Position numbers and translations under genes: made by a program. 64,000 bases of DNA from Pectobacterium actinidiae (lineage in GTDB: Bacteria > Pseudomonadota > Gammaproteobacteria > Enterobacterales > Enterobacteriaceae): contig NZ_JRMH01000001.1 of NCBI RefSeq assembly GCF_000803315.1, forward strand, positions 620,001 through 684,000, written 5' to 3'. Positions 9,370-16,112 of the stretch are shown piece after piece; position 1 is the stretch's first letter; each line of letters starts with the position of its first letter. The notes under the pieces were generated by a model. The model did no database searches, had not been told where the DNA came from, and saw only the letters and a program-made list of their open reading frames with translations.

Positions 9370-10305
9370 TCAGTTCGTTATGGGATGTGTCACCAGCCTG
9401 TGTAACAGACTTTTAATCCACTGACTGGCTTCCGAACGGCTATTGCGGCGGTGACTGTATATCTTCACGCGATAGGGTGGCACCGTGAAAGGCAAGGCGT
9501 GAATCCGTAAGGGCAGGAATTGTGCAAAGATTGTCGCGACATTGCGGGGTAATGCCATGATCAGCGTTGAATCGGCGATGATAAACGGCGCACTCATCAT
9601 GGAAGGCGTCTTTAGTGCGATATGACGTTTCTTGTTGAGCTTATCCAGCGCGTAGTCAATCACCCCGCGGGACTCATTCCAGGGCGTTACGACAAGATGC
9701 CGGGCGGCTAGGTAATCATCCAGCGTAAGCGCCCTGCCTGACAGATAATCCGCGGCGGTGATGATGACATAGCTGTCTTCAATCCAGTCTATCTCCTCAA
9801 TTTCCCTGTTCTCCGATTGCGTCATGTCGGTGAACCCTAAAGCAAAATCGATTTTCCCTGCCAGTAAATCCGTAATCGCGACCTTTTGCGGCGAATAAAC
9901 CAGATTGAATTTGATATGGGGTGCCAGCTTTTCCATGTGCGCCATCAGGGTTGGAAACACCGAAAACGCGGTGTAATCGGTGATGGAAAAGGTGAAACTT
10001 TCCGTGCTGCGGGCGGGATTAAAGCGTGGACGCGGCGTCAGACCTTGCGTCAGTAGCGCCAGACTTTCCGCGATCGGCTCCGCAATATCGTCCGCCAATA
10101 CGGTCGGATGCATGGTGTTGCCTACGCGAAAAAACAGCTCATCGGAAAACGTATTGCGCAAGCGCGTCAGCGCGTGGCTCACCGCCGATGCGCTCATCGC
10201 CAGCTCTTTTGCCGCTGCGGCGACGGATCGATGCTGATACACGCTGTTAAATACCACCAGTAAATTTAAATCGATACGTCGCAAATCGAGATGCATGATG
10301 TTCAT
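9370..10305 (-). CDS. LysR-family transcriptional regulator
   Basis: 311 residues from the ATG at 10305, chosen because LDLRRIDLNLLVVFNSVYQHRSV is the canonical LysR N terminus; a longer frame to 10395 only adds unrelated residues. The winged helix-turn-helix (residues 8-65) has AAAKELAMSASAVSHALTRLR, then the co-inducer-binding domain (about 95-300). The pattern (DLNLL, SFTFSITDYTAFSVFPTL) resembles the NahR/LeuO/YbeF type. It is divergent from the GNAT gene at 10413, with 107 bp between, so that gene is the likeliest target. The ligand is unknown. Confidence 0.85.
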   Translation of the reverse strand: MNIMHLDLRRIDLNLLVVFNSVYQHRSVAAAAKELAMSASAVSHALTRLRNTFSDELFFRVGNTMHPTVLADDIAEPIAESLALLTQGLTPRPRFNPARSTESFTFSITDYTAFSVFPTLMAHMEKLAPHIKFNLVYSPQKVAITDLLAGKIDFALGFTDMTQSENREIEEIDWIEDSYVIITAADYLSGRALTLDDYLAARHLVVTPWNESRGVIDYALDKLNKKRHIALKTPSMMSAPFIIADSTLIMALPRNVATIFAQFLPLRIHALPFTVPPYRVKIYSHRRNSRSEASQWIKSLLHRLVTHPITN

Positions 10306-10412
10306 CAGTCGCTGTAGGAAATGCAGTTCATACAGTATTTTTAATCCGGTAGCATGGCAAGCCTTGGTTATTGTTGGCATTGGAAAAATTAGCACCGGAG
10401 AAGAAAGCCTTT

Positions 10413-10925
10413 ATGAACATTACCTCTACAAATATTGCCTCTATAAACATTGTCATCCGCCCCGCGCAGAAATCAGATGCGAGCGTGATTCTGGATTTAA
10501 TCATCGAACTTGCCGTGTATGAGAAAGCGCGCCACGAAGTCCTGGCTTCGCTTGAGGATATTGAGCGCTCGCTATTTGGCGAGGGGGCGACGGCTGAAAC
10601 GCTGATTTGCGAGATTGATGGCAAGCCCGTCGGCTATGCGATTTTCTTCATGAGCTACTCAACCTGGCTGGGGAAATATGGCATCTATCTGGAAGATCTC
10701 TACATCGCGCAGGCGTATCGTCAGGCGGGAGCGGGCAAAGCGCTGCTGAAACAGGTTGCGCGTCTTGCACAGGAAAGACAGTGCGGACGGTTGGAATGGA
10801 GCGTGCTGGACTGGAACCAACCCGCGATCGATTTCTATAAAAGCATTGGCGCAAAGCCGCAGGATGAGTGGGTTCGCTACCGGATGGACGAGAAGGGGAT
10901 TGCTGATTTTGTCACGGCATCGTAA
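10413..10925 (+). CDS. GNAT-family N-acetyltransferase
   Basis: 170 residues; the ATG at 10413 follows GGAGAAG at good distance. The N-acetyltransferase fold is evident: IVIRPAQKSDASVILDLI at the N terminus, then YLEDLYIAQAYRQAGAGKALLKQVARLA, in which Q/RxxGxGK/A binds acetyl-CoA, and LEWSVLDWNQPAIDFYKSIGAKP. The last segment and the FMSYSTWLGKYGIYLEDLYV-like stretch resemble the spermidine/diamine acetyltransferase and Rv-type GNAT group, so a small amine substrate is possible but unproven. It is followed by a hairpin terminator and is divergent from a LysR gene. Confidence 0.85.
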   Translation: MNITSTNIASINIVIRPAQKSDASVILDLIIELAVYEKARHEVLASLEDIERSLFGEGATAETLICEIDGKPVGYAIFFMSYSTWLGKYGIYLEDLYIAQAYRQAGAGKALLKQVARLAQERQCGRLEWSVLDWNQPAIDFYKSIGAKPQDEWVRYRMDEKGIADFVTAS

Positions 10926-10929
10926 CCGT

Positions 10930-10962
10930 ATGGCTCCTGTCGACCAGAAGGTAGCAGGAGCC
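10930..10962 (+). terminator. Terminator-like hairpin after the GNAT gene
   Basis: Arms GGCTCCTG and CAGGAGCC separated by about 15 nt, between the convergent GNAT and LysE genes. No long T run follows. Confidence 0.55.
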
Positions 10963-10970
10963 GCGTTTAA

Positions 10971-11597
10971 TTAACGCGTTGACGCGGCTAACGTCGTGCC
11001 TGCCAGAATAAATATCCCACCCGTCGAGCGATTAAACAGCTTAATGCGGCGTGGGCTGGAGAAAAGGCCCGACAAACGACGGCCCGTGCAGGCATAAATA
11101 AACATGATGCTGAAATCGAAGAAGGCCCAGGTTACCGCCAGAATAATGAGCTGCAAGGCGTGTGGGGCGCTGGTATCGATAAAATTTGGGAAGAGCGCGG
11201 CGAAAAACAACAGATCTTTCGGATTGCTGATCCCGACCAAAAAGCCTTTACGGAATAGCGGAAACCAGCCCGGAGCAGAGGCTTCCTGCACGTCCTGCTC
11301 CGTGGTGCTCATATCCTTAGAACGCCATGACGCGATGCCTAACCAGATGAGATAAACCGCACCAATAATTTTTAATGCGATAAATGCGGTGGTGGACGCA
11401 GCGAGGATGGCACCTAACCCCAATGCTGAACAGGACATCAATATCATTGCCGCGCTGACACCGCCGAGTACGGTTGCTGTTGCGCGTGAAGCACCGTAAC
11501 GTAAACCGTGCGACATGCTGATTAAGGCGGATGGGCCTGGAATGGCAATCAGAGCGATGATGATGCCTGTATAAGCCAGCCAGAGGTGAAGGCTCAT
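10971..11597 (-). CDS. LysE/RhtB-family amino-acid exporter
   Basis: 208 residues, about six hydrophobic helices. The N terminus LAYTGIIIALIAIPGPSALISMSHGLRYG carries the family's PGP signature, and NPKDLLFFAALFPNFID near residue 127 is the second conserved motif. An AGGAGAAACC ribosome-binding site precedes the ATG at 11597. Members export amino acids such as homoserine, threonine or leucine. The substrate is not readable here. A perfect AT-rich palindrome about 55 bp upstream (11652-11679) may control it. Confidence 0.87.
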   Translation of the reverse strand: MSLHLWLAYTGIIIALIAIPGPSALISMSHGLRYGASRATATVLGGVSAAMILMSCSALGLGAILAASTTAFIALKIIGAVYLIWLGIASWRSKDMSTTEQDVQEASAPGWFPLFRKGFLVGISNPKDLLFFAALFPNFIDTSAPHALQLIILAVTWAFFDFSIMFIYACTGRRLSGLFSSPRRIKLFNRSTGGIFILAGTTLAASTR

Positions 11598-11651
11598 GGT
11601 TTCTCCTGCGAATAGTTCACGGTAAAAGCGACATTGAGAATGGTGATGTGA

Positions 11652-11679
11652 AGCGATATATATTCACATATATATCGCT
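11652..11679. promoter_or_regulatory. AT-rich perfect palindrome upstream of the LysE-family gene
   Basis: Two perfectly complementary 12-nt arms, AGCGATATATAT and ATATATATCGCT, flank TCAC. It lies 55 bp upstream of the exporter start. A dimeric regulator site or a cruciform are both plausible. The T-rich arms are not typical of a terminator. Confidence 0.45.
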
Positions 11680-11830
11680 ATTTTCCAACGCGTGATAGTA
11701 ACAGAAAAGGGGGATGGCTGCGCGCGCCCTCTTTATTAACATGCTGTTGCCGACCTGGAAATTGAAGCGTGTTATCGCTTGGCTCGGGGACGCGAACCGT
11801 GGGGAATTCACGGTTATGCCATCTGAAACA

Positions 11831-12319
11831 TTAGTTCTTAAACATAACCTTTTGCTCATAGCCGTTTTCTTCTATCACATGGTACGTATGGCCTGACGGA
11901 GTGCTTAGCATTGCGCTCACGCGTGTCAGCGCACAGCTTTCCTGATAGCTGACCTGGTATTGCAACTGGTCAAAGAAATCTCGCAGCAATGGCCTGATTT
12001 TATCAATGACAAATTGATGGGGACATTGCAGATAGAAGGATGAAATATCCAACTGTTCCGTCATCCCAACATGAAAGTCGATAATAAAATAAGTGTCAGA
12101 GAGAGAGGTTGAACGGAATATCCAAATATCTCCCTGACCGCAGGCGACATCATCAATATAGTGATCGCACAGTTTGCATAGATCCACATCGATATCTAAT
12201 AAACGTAAAACGTCCTGCAAGATGGCATTAGGAACCGCAACATCGTCATCGTTTGGGTACGTGACGAGATCACAAATGCAGGTACTAATTGAAAAAACGG
12301 TGACGGGTATTGTTGGCAT
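11831..12319 (-). CDS. Hypothetical protein
   Basis: Start taken at 12319 (MPTIPVTVFSIS), giving 162 residues; 14 more codons are open upstream. I do not recognise the family. The sequence is acidic with several cysteines near the middle (DVDLCKLCDHYIDDVACG), has no signal peptide or membrane helix, and ends in a lysine-containing tail. The ribosome-binding site is weak. It sits in the low-information stretch between the LysE gene and the satellite and may belong to an older island. Confidence 0.5.
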   Translation of the reverse strand: MPTIPVTVFSISTCICDLVTYPNDDDVAVPNAILQDVLRLLDIDVDLCKLCDHYIDDVACGQGDIWIFRSTSLSDTYFIIDFHVGMTEQLDISSFYLQCPHQFVIDKIRPLLRDFFDQLQYQVSYQESCALTRVSAMLSTPSGHTYHVIEENGYEQKVMFKN

Positions 12320-12576
12320 TTTCCGACTTGGGTTAAGGTGTTTGGTTGTTGTTATCAGCAAGCGATTTCCATCTACGATCCGTTATATTTCAGGAGAGGT
12401 CGCTTATCCCAATTGACTTTAGTTACTTGTTTTTATCCCCTTGGCAACATTTCCTCGGCCGACTAGGGTGATGGTATACCGGAAACTGAATTAAACTGAT
12501 TTCCGACATCTTAAGCGTTTCACCGTTACTGAATGGGTCAGCGAATCTGTGGAATGGATGAGAGTCACGGCGAACT

Positions 12577-13155
12577 TTACTTGTAGGTAAAACGGTAATC
12601 AACGATATACGTGCCGAGTTTATTGATTCGCGCAGTGATCCATAGCTCATCCATTCCTTGCCGTCTTTTTTTAAACAACGTTTCTCTGTTGGTGCATAGT
12701 TGTTTAAACTGATTAGTATGGGCATCTCTAATCCATAAACCTGCTTCACAACGACTCGTTTTCCCTTTTGGTGGGCCAGGAAAGACAATCTTATAGTCGG
12801 ACGTGTAACGAATCTCGTCATCAGGAAACAGATAAACGTACACGTCAAAAATATTCACGATGGAAAGAAATCCCAACACAAAGCCGCCAAGGAACATTTC
12901 GATCATGTGTTTTAGTTTCTTCTTTGCCGATCGAGAGTAGAGCGCCCGACCGGCAAAGATAAGCCCCAGAACGACCCCAAAGGTAAGGTAGATAGTGAAA
13001 TCAGGAAGTGTCTCGATCAGTATCGTGCGACGCGACAAATTCGAGGCCCAAAGCATGTACCAGAAAATAGGTAACATGATGGATAAGACGAGGAGGATAA
13101 CGAGAAAATCCTTAGACAATAAATAGGTTATCGTTTTTTTATAAAGACGGAACAT
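12577..13155 (-). CDS. Hypothetical inner-membrane protein
   Basis: 192 residues. Three or four hydrophobic helices (about 13-37, 50-68, 86-110) are followed by a polar C-terminal domain of about 80 residues with KTSRCEAGLWIRDAHTNQFKQLC. The C-terminal part resembles small exported or periplasmic domains seen in uncharacterised enterobacterial membrane proteins, with two cysteines about 16 residues apart. No function can be given. It lies next to an integrase relic, which points to horizontal origin. Confidence 0.55.
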   Translation of the reverse strand: MFRLYKKTITYLLSKDFLVILLVLSIMLPIFWYMLWASNLSRRTILIETLPDFTIYLTFGVVLGLIFAGRALYSRSAKKKLKHMIEMFLGGFVLGFLSIVNIFDVYVYLFPDDEIRYTSDYKIVFPGPPKGKTSRCEAGLWIRDAHTNQFKQLCTNRETLFKKRRQGMDELWITARINKLGTYIVDYRFTYK

Positions 13156-13277
13156 CTATCCATGACCTTGTATTAACAGCTTGTTTTGTTGATATTTTAC
13201 ATGACTTCACGGAGCCACAGGAAGTGACTCTGAAACTTGAAAGTTGGATGGCGACCTATCGCTTTAACATGAAAGAG

Positions 13278-13400
13278 GAAGCGCTTGGCTTTCATTCGTT
13301 CAGCCGGAATGCTCCACGTTCCTTTCTCGATATCGATCTCTGCCAATACCGTGGCGGAGGTTTCTGCAAAGCTGTTCAGGAATAGCAACTGTGATTTCCG
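13278..13400 (-). pseudogene. Tyrosine integrase fragment (relic)
   Basis: About 40 codons closely match the intact integrase at 24577-25776. The minus strand reads ETSATVLAEIDIEKGTWSIPAERMKAKR, against EASATAWAEIDIEKRTWSIPAERMKAKR in the full gene, and the DNA is correspondingly similar. Upstream the match fades through SQLLFLNSF (LIRP, with the first catalytic Arg, is lost) and downstream the frame enters unrelated sequence. It lies just outside the att-like site, in the same orientation as the intact gene, as expected for the remains of an earlier island at the same ssrA target. Confidence 0.85.
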
Positions 13401-13451
13401 CAGCAGCGGGGTGCCCTGTAATGAAGAACGTTGTGGACAAATTGCAGACAT

Positions 13452-13488
13452 AAAAAAACCGCTGAACCTTGCGGTTAGCGGCTTTTTC
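13452..13488 (-). terminator. Terminator-like hairpin beside the distal att site
   Basis: Read on the minus strand, AAGCCGCTAACCGC and its GGTTCAGCGGTTT partner form a stem followed by a T run. Its place relative to the att-like site mirrors that of the ssrA terminator relative to ssrA (25905-25945). Confidence 0.55.
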
Positions 13489-13529
13489 ACGTTTCCGGCC
13501 TTATCTGGTAATAACCGGAGTCTAAATTG

Positions 13530-13547
13530 GCTGGGGGGAATCTGAAT
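13530..13547. other. Candidate distal attachment site of the satellite
   Basis: GCTGGGGGGA here is an exact 10-nt match to the T-arm region of ssrA (25982-25991), followed by the similar AATCTGAA against TTTGAAC. The identity is short and the rest is degenerate. The call is supported by the TTGGTATAC arm repeats that begin 50 bp inside it and also flank the int end. Confidence 0.55.
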
Positions 13548-13598
13548 ATCTATCGTAACATTATGATTTTTATGTTTTAAGTGTGAATTAAGACTTTG

Positions 13599-13622
13599 TT
13601 GGTATACCTAAGCGTATACCAA
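13599..13622. repeat. Integrase arm-site repeats, distal end
   Basis: TTGGTATAC and its inverse GTATACCAA lie 6 nt apart. The same nonamer occurs five times next to the integrase start (25794-25862). Presence at both ends of the element fits arm-type binding sites for Int or the AlpA/Vis-like excisionase. Confidence 0.65.
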
Positions 13623-13709
13623 TGCTGAAAAGTGATAGGGCTTTTTGCTCACGTTCTAACCCTGTGAAACCCACCTTTTTGTCACCTTAATCTATGACAA
13701 TCTTTTGAT

Positions 13710-13753
13710 AAGTACACGCGAATATCACTTATTAGTGTCATTCACGTGTACTT
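13710..13753. terminator. Long imperfect inverted repeat downstream of the GNAT toxin
   Basis: Arms of 20 nt (AAGTACACG... and ...CGTGTACTT), about 16 of 20 positions pairing, around TATT. It begins 19 nt after the toxin stop on the minus strand. It lacks a T run, so it may be a 3'-end stabiliser or boundary structure. Confidence 0.5.
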
Positions 13754-13771
13754 AATTCCTCTGGATGCTAT

Positions 13772-14287
13772 TCAGGCCAGTTCAAATGAAGCTAATTCTT
13801 TTAACAAGGTATTTGTGATAGGAAGATAGAGCGAATTAGGCTTACGTTGAAAGGCAACAAATCCATACTTCAGATAAAAGTTCTTTGCAGCCTGATCTTT
13901 GGCATCGACATGCAAAGCCCATATTCCTGTCGTCGAGCGTGATACATTGAGGATCGCATCAACGAGTAATGAACCGCCTATGCCTTTTCCTGCAAATTGA
14001 GAATCAACGGCAAGGCGACCAAGTAACGCCGCAGGTACAGAAGGATAACGCGGGAGTTTCTTGGTAATCGTATCGGGAAGGCCGCTGATGTCGATTGCAC
14101 TGGAAGATAACGTATAAAAGCCTGCTACGTTATTGTTTTCATCAACGGCAGCATAACATTTAGTAAAGCGTTCCCGGCTGTCCTGCCCAGCATACTTTTG
14201 CAGGTAGGTATTTAGTTCAGGAACGCCGCAATTAAAGTCTTTCTTGTTATGGTTTTTGGCAAGTAGCGTGTAGGTCAATAAGCTCAT
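13772..14287 (-). CDS. GNAT-type toxin (TacT-like) of a DUF1778 toxin-antitoxin pair
   Basis: 171 residues. The acetyltransferase fold is clear: SVPAALLGRLAVDSQFAGKGIGGSLLVDAI contains the acetyl-CoA loop QFAGKGIG, and KNFYLKYGFVAFQRKPNSLYLPI is the C-terminal beta-bulge region typical of TacT/AtaT-like toxins that acetylate aminoacyl-tRNA. The N terminus LLAKNHNKKDFNCGVPELNTYLQKYAGQD is the family's usual opening. The start lies 1 nt after the antitoxin stop, the arrangement of known DUF1778-GNAT modules. Both parts look complete, so the pair may be active and help maintain the island. Confidence 0.88.
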   Translation of the reverse strand: MSLLTYTLLAKNHNKKDFNCGVPELNTYLQKYAGQDSRERFTKCYAAVDENNNVAGFYTLSSSAIDISGLPDTITKKLPRYPSVPAALLGRLAVDSQFAGKGIGGSLLVDAILNVSRSTTGIWALHVDAKDQAAKNFYLKYGFVAFQRKPNSLYLPITNTLLKELASFELA

Positions 14288-14288
14288 T

Positions 14289-14555
14289 TTATCTTCCCAG
14301 CGCTTTACGCCTTTTCATTGCGCCTAGTAATGCAGGGGAAACCGGTGATTCAGACAGTAGCGAGTCAGCAAATTGCTTTTGGTCTTCCATTGCCAGTCTC
14401 AGGATTGCGGTTTCCTCTACGGCTCTCTTAGCGGCTTCCTGCGTTGCTGTGATAATAAAATCCGTCATTGTACGACCCTGTAACTCGGCGGCATGTTTGA
14501 TCAAGGCGTGGAGTTCCGAAGGGATGCGCGCTTCCAGTCTTGCGGTGGTAGGCAT
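14289..14555 (-). CDS. DUF1778 antitoxin (TacA-like), ribbon-helix-helix
   Basis: 88 residues from the ATG at 14555, which follows GAGGTGACT; an upstream in-frame start at 14642 has no such site and is rejected. The N terminus TARLEARIPSELHALIKHAAELQGRTMTDFIITA is a ribbon-helix-helix DNA-binding domain, and the C-terminal tail (EDQKQFADSLLSESPVSPALLGAMKR) is the toxin-neutralising region. It should bind its own promoter and autorepress. It is coupled with the GNAT toxin immediately downstream. Confidence 0.88.
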   Translation of the reverse strand: MPTTARLEARIPSELHALIKHAAELQGRTMTDFIITATQEAAKRAVEETAILRLAMEDQKQFADSLLSESPVSPALLGAMKRRKALGR

Positions 14556-14686
14556 AGTCACCTCATATATATTGTTCCGGCAAATTGCCGTACAAGTAGT
14601 ATATAAAAGACACATATCAAAAGATAGTCTGAGTATTTGCATTGAGGATGAGCGTGCTTACCGCAAAATAAAAAGATTTTGCACAA

Positions 14687-14800
14687 AACTGTTCACCCTC
14701 TTCACTAGAGGTTTTTATTTTTACTAATCAATAAATTAATGGGTGATGAGTTGGTGAACAGGTGACGAGTTACTCATCACCTTACAACTTTTGGTGAACT
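14687..14800. repeat. Iteron cluster A (candidate P4-type ori or crr)
   Basis: Within about 110 bp I see TGTTCACC (14690-14697), CTCTTCAC, GGTGATGAGTT (14742-14752), GGTGAACAG (14753-14761), GGTGACGAGTT (14761-14771), the inverse of GGTGATGAGTA (14771-14781) and GGTGAACT (14793-14800), beside an AT-rich tract. P4 alpha protein is known to bind GGTGAACAG-type iterons in ori1 and crr. The assignment here is inference from that resemblance and from the second cluster at 19803-19877. Confidence 0.5.
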
Positions 14801-14873
14801 GCTCCCGCATCGGAGCGCTCAGCTTCTTAAATTCTTTCAGCGCGTGCTCTTCAAACTCCAGCTTATAACTCAT
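14736..14873 (-). pseudogene. Truncated RelE/StbE-family toxin
   Basis: The ATG at 14873 overlaps the end of the antitoxin gene by 11 nt. It opens MSYKLEFEEHALKEFKKLSA followed by PMREQF, the standard N terminus of RelE/StbE mRNA interferases (about 90 residues). After QFTKS the sequence no longer resembles the family and a stop follows at codon 46. The C-terminal half, with the catalytic residues, is missing. The break falls exactly where iteron cluster A begins, so a recombination junction probably removed the rest. Confidence 0.8.
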
Positions 14874-15114
14874 CCAGATCGACCTTCACACGTTTACCCT
14901 TCATCCGGGAATGGGCAATTTTGGCAAGTTCGATATCTTCCTGATAGTCGGCCAGCGCTTCCCATGTTTCCGGGGAAAAATAATAGCCAGAGATACGCCC
15001 GTTGGTTAACACGGCTACAGGTTCGCCGTTAGCTTCTTTCAGCGCGGCATTGGGCGATTTTTTAAAGTCGCTGATGCTCACGACAGCATTGGCAAGGATA
15101 GGTTGTACGGACAT
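14863..15114 (-). CDS. Phd/YefM-type antitoxin (StbD-like), orphaned
   Basis: 83 residues from the ATG at 15114, preceded by AAGGGGTTGATT. SISDFKKSPNAALKEANGEPVAVLTNGRISGYYFSP is the typical Phd/YefM N-terminal DNA-binding fold, and the C-terminal helix DIELAKIAHSRMKGKRVKVDLDEL would wrap the toxin. The partner RelE/StbE gene just downstream is cut to 45 codons, so this antitoxin appears to have lost its target. It could still repress its promoter or neutralise related toxins elsewhere. Confidence 0.85.
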   Translation of the reverse strand: MSVQPILANAVVSISDFKKSPNAALKEANGEPVAVLTNGRISGYYFSPETWEALADYQEDIELAKIAHSRMKGKRVKVDLDEL

Positions 15115-15243
15115 AATCAACCCCTTTTAAGTATGATATTTGATACTAAATTTAGCACTTAATCAAAGAAGCAGCAACATCACGGTATAAATGTGACACC
15201 AAATAAAATAATATTGAAAATACATTAAAAACAGGGAAGTTTA

Positions 15244-15714
15244 ATGGATACTACTGAGGAACTCAATAATACATATTATTATCATGGGCATGGAAATTTA
15301 ACTGCTGGTGAGTTATTTAACCTGATCTTTCTTGAAAATTTTTCTTCTCGCACCGGTTTAGAGATTACAGCGGCGGCGCTGATCCTCTCAGGGCAACCTT
15401 ATCTAAAGGTATCAGGAAAACTATCCGCCGCCACTGCGACGCCCGGAACCAGTGTGGCTTCCAGAGTATCACGAGCATTGCTCAGAGATTTACGTTTTCC
15501 TTATGGGTTAAGACCGCTCACGCCTATGGGAAAGAATCTTGCGACATTGAAGATGGTTCCTACGAATAAGATTGCCTCTTTTGTTGGGCGTTATATTCCA
15601 TGGATAGGTTATGTCCAATTAATAGCTATAATGCAATTGGTAGCAAGAGATACCCGTCGACAATATAACCTGATCGCTAGGCCAGAAGACCGCATTGAAT
15701 GGACGTATTTCTGA
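15244..15714 (+). CDS. STM2901-family protein (function unknown)
   Basis: 156 residues, preceded by AGGGAAGTTTA. The sequence (YYYHGHGNLTAGELFNLIFLENFSSRTGLEITAAALILSGQPYLKVSGKL, read across residues 11-60) resembles the STM2901 family seen in enterobacterial islands. Two glycine- and alanine-rich hydrophobic stretches (about 41-60 and 115-135) suggest weak membrane association. It overlaps the DUF1493 gene by one nucleotide, and this pair recurs in Salmonella-type genomes, so they probably work together. No biochemical role is known to me. Confidence 0.65.
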   Translation: MDTTEELNNTYYYHGHGNLTAGELFNLIFLENFSSRTGLEITAAALILSGQPYLKVSGKLSAATATPGTSVASRVSRALLRDLRFPYGLRPLTPMGKNLATLKMVPTNKIASFVGRYIPWIGYVQLIAIMQLVARDTRRQYNLIARPEDRIEWTYF

Positions 15715-16043
15715 TGAACCAACGAGATATCGAAAATGAGGTTATTCAATACCTAATGCAACGTTACCCGATTAGGAAGCATTGGTTTAAATCCGGTATT
15801 AGACAAGTCACTAAAGATTGGACATTACAGGATGATTACCAGTTTCTGCCGGAGGATGCTCATGATTTCCTTCTTGATATATTCGGACATTTTAATATTG
15901 AGCACTCAAACTTTGATGGAAGAAATTATTTTGAATATGAGTATCCCATCTGGCAAAAGAAACCACTATCAAAAGCGTTAAAACCGCTCACGGTCGGGAT
16001 GATTATTGAGTCAGCTAAAGCAGGGAAATGGTTATACGATTAG
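15714..16043 (+). CDS. DUF1493-family protein
   Basis: 109 residues starting at the ATG at 15714, which shares its A with the stop codon of the preceding gene. The acidic N-terminal half (NEVIQYLMQRYP ... DDYQFLPEDAHDFLLDIFGHFNIEH) followed by PLTVGMIIESAKAGKW is the DUF1493 pattern, which has been compared with acyl-carrier-like folds, although I see no clear Ser attachment motif. Translational coupling with the STM2901-like gene implies a joint function, and the location in a satellite cargo region makes an anti-phage or fitness role conceivable. That last point is inference. Confidence 0.7.
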   Translation: MNQRDIENEVIQYLMQRYPIRKHWFKSGIRQVTKDWTLQDDYQFLPEDAHDFLLDIFGHFNIEHSNFDGRNYFEYEYPIWQKKPLSKALKPLTVGMIIESAKAGKWLYD

Positions 16044-16071
16044 AGGCACCTAATATTGAAGTATCTGGGCG

Positions 16072-16098
16072 TAAAAAAAACCGGCCGGAGCCGGTTTC
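16072..16098 (-). terminator. Terminator of the alpha operon
   Basis: On the minus strand AAACCGGC pairs with GCCGGTTT across a short loop, followed by a run of eight T. It lies just after the alpha stop at 16113. Confidence 0.85.
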
Positions 16099-16112
16099 GT
16101 CGCTTCTGGTGC

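Larger units (their letters stand above)
13156..13771. other. Junction region: integrase relic, att-like site, arm repeats
   Basis: No complete gene. It holds an integrase fragment (13278-13400), a terminator-like hairpin (13452-13488), the att-like site (13530-13547), a pair of inverted TTGGTATAC repeats (13599-13622) and a long imperfect inverted repeat (13710-13753). Together these mark the left edge of the satellite. Confidence 0.6.

Noticed and set aside
11776-11800. Possible second att-like sequence (GGCTCGGGGACGCGAAC)
   Set aside because: It resembles the ssrA T arm only with several mismatches and a gap. It has no neighbouring arm repeats, so chance is likely, though it would fit an older island end.
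12423-12848. Minus-strand frame overlapping the membrane protein gene
   Set aside because: It is out of frame with the more gene-like 192-residue membrane protein and has no start signal or recognisable motif.
13710-13753. Insertion-sequence terminal repeat
   Set aside because: The inverted repeat arms enclose only 4 nt and there is no transposase gene. A 3'-end hairpin is more plausible.
14687-14800. CRISPR array reading of the GGTGA repeats
   Set aside because: Repeats are only 8-11 nt, in both orientations, with irregular spacing. No array or cas gene occurs anywhere in the window.
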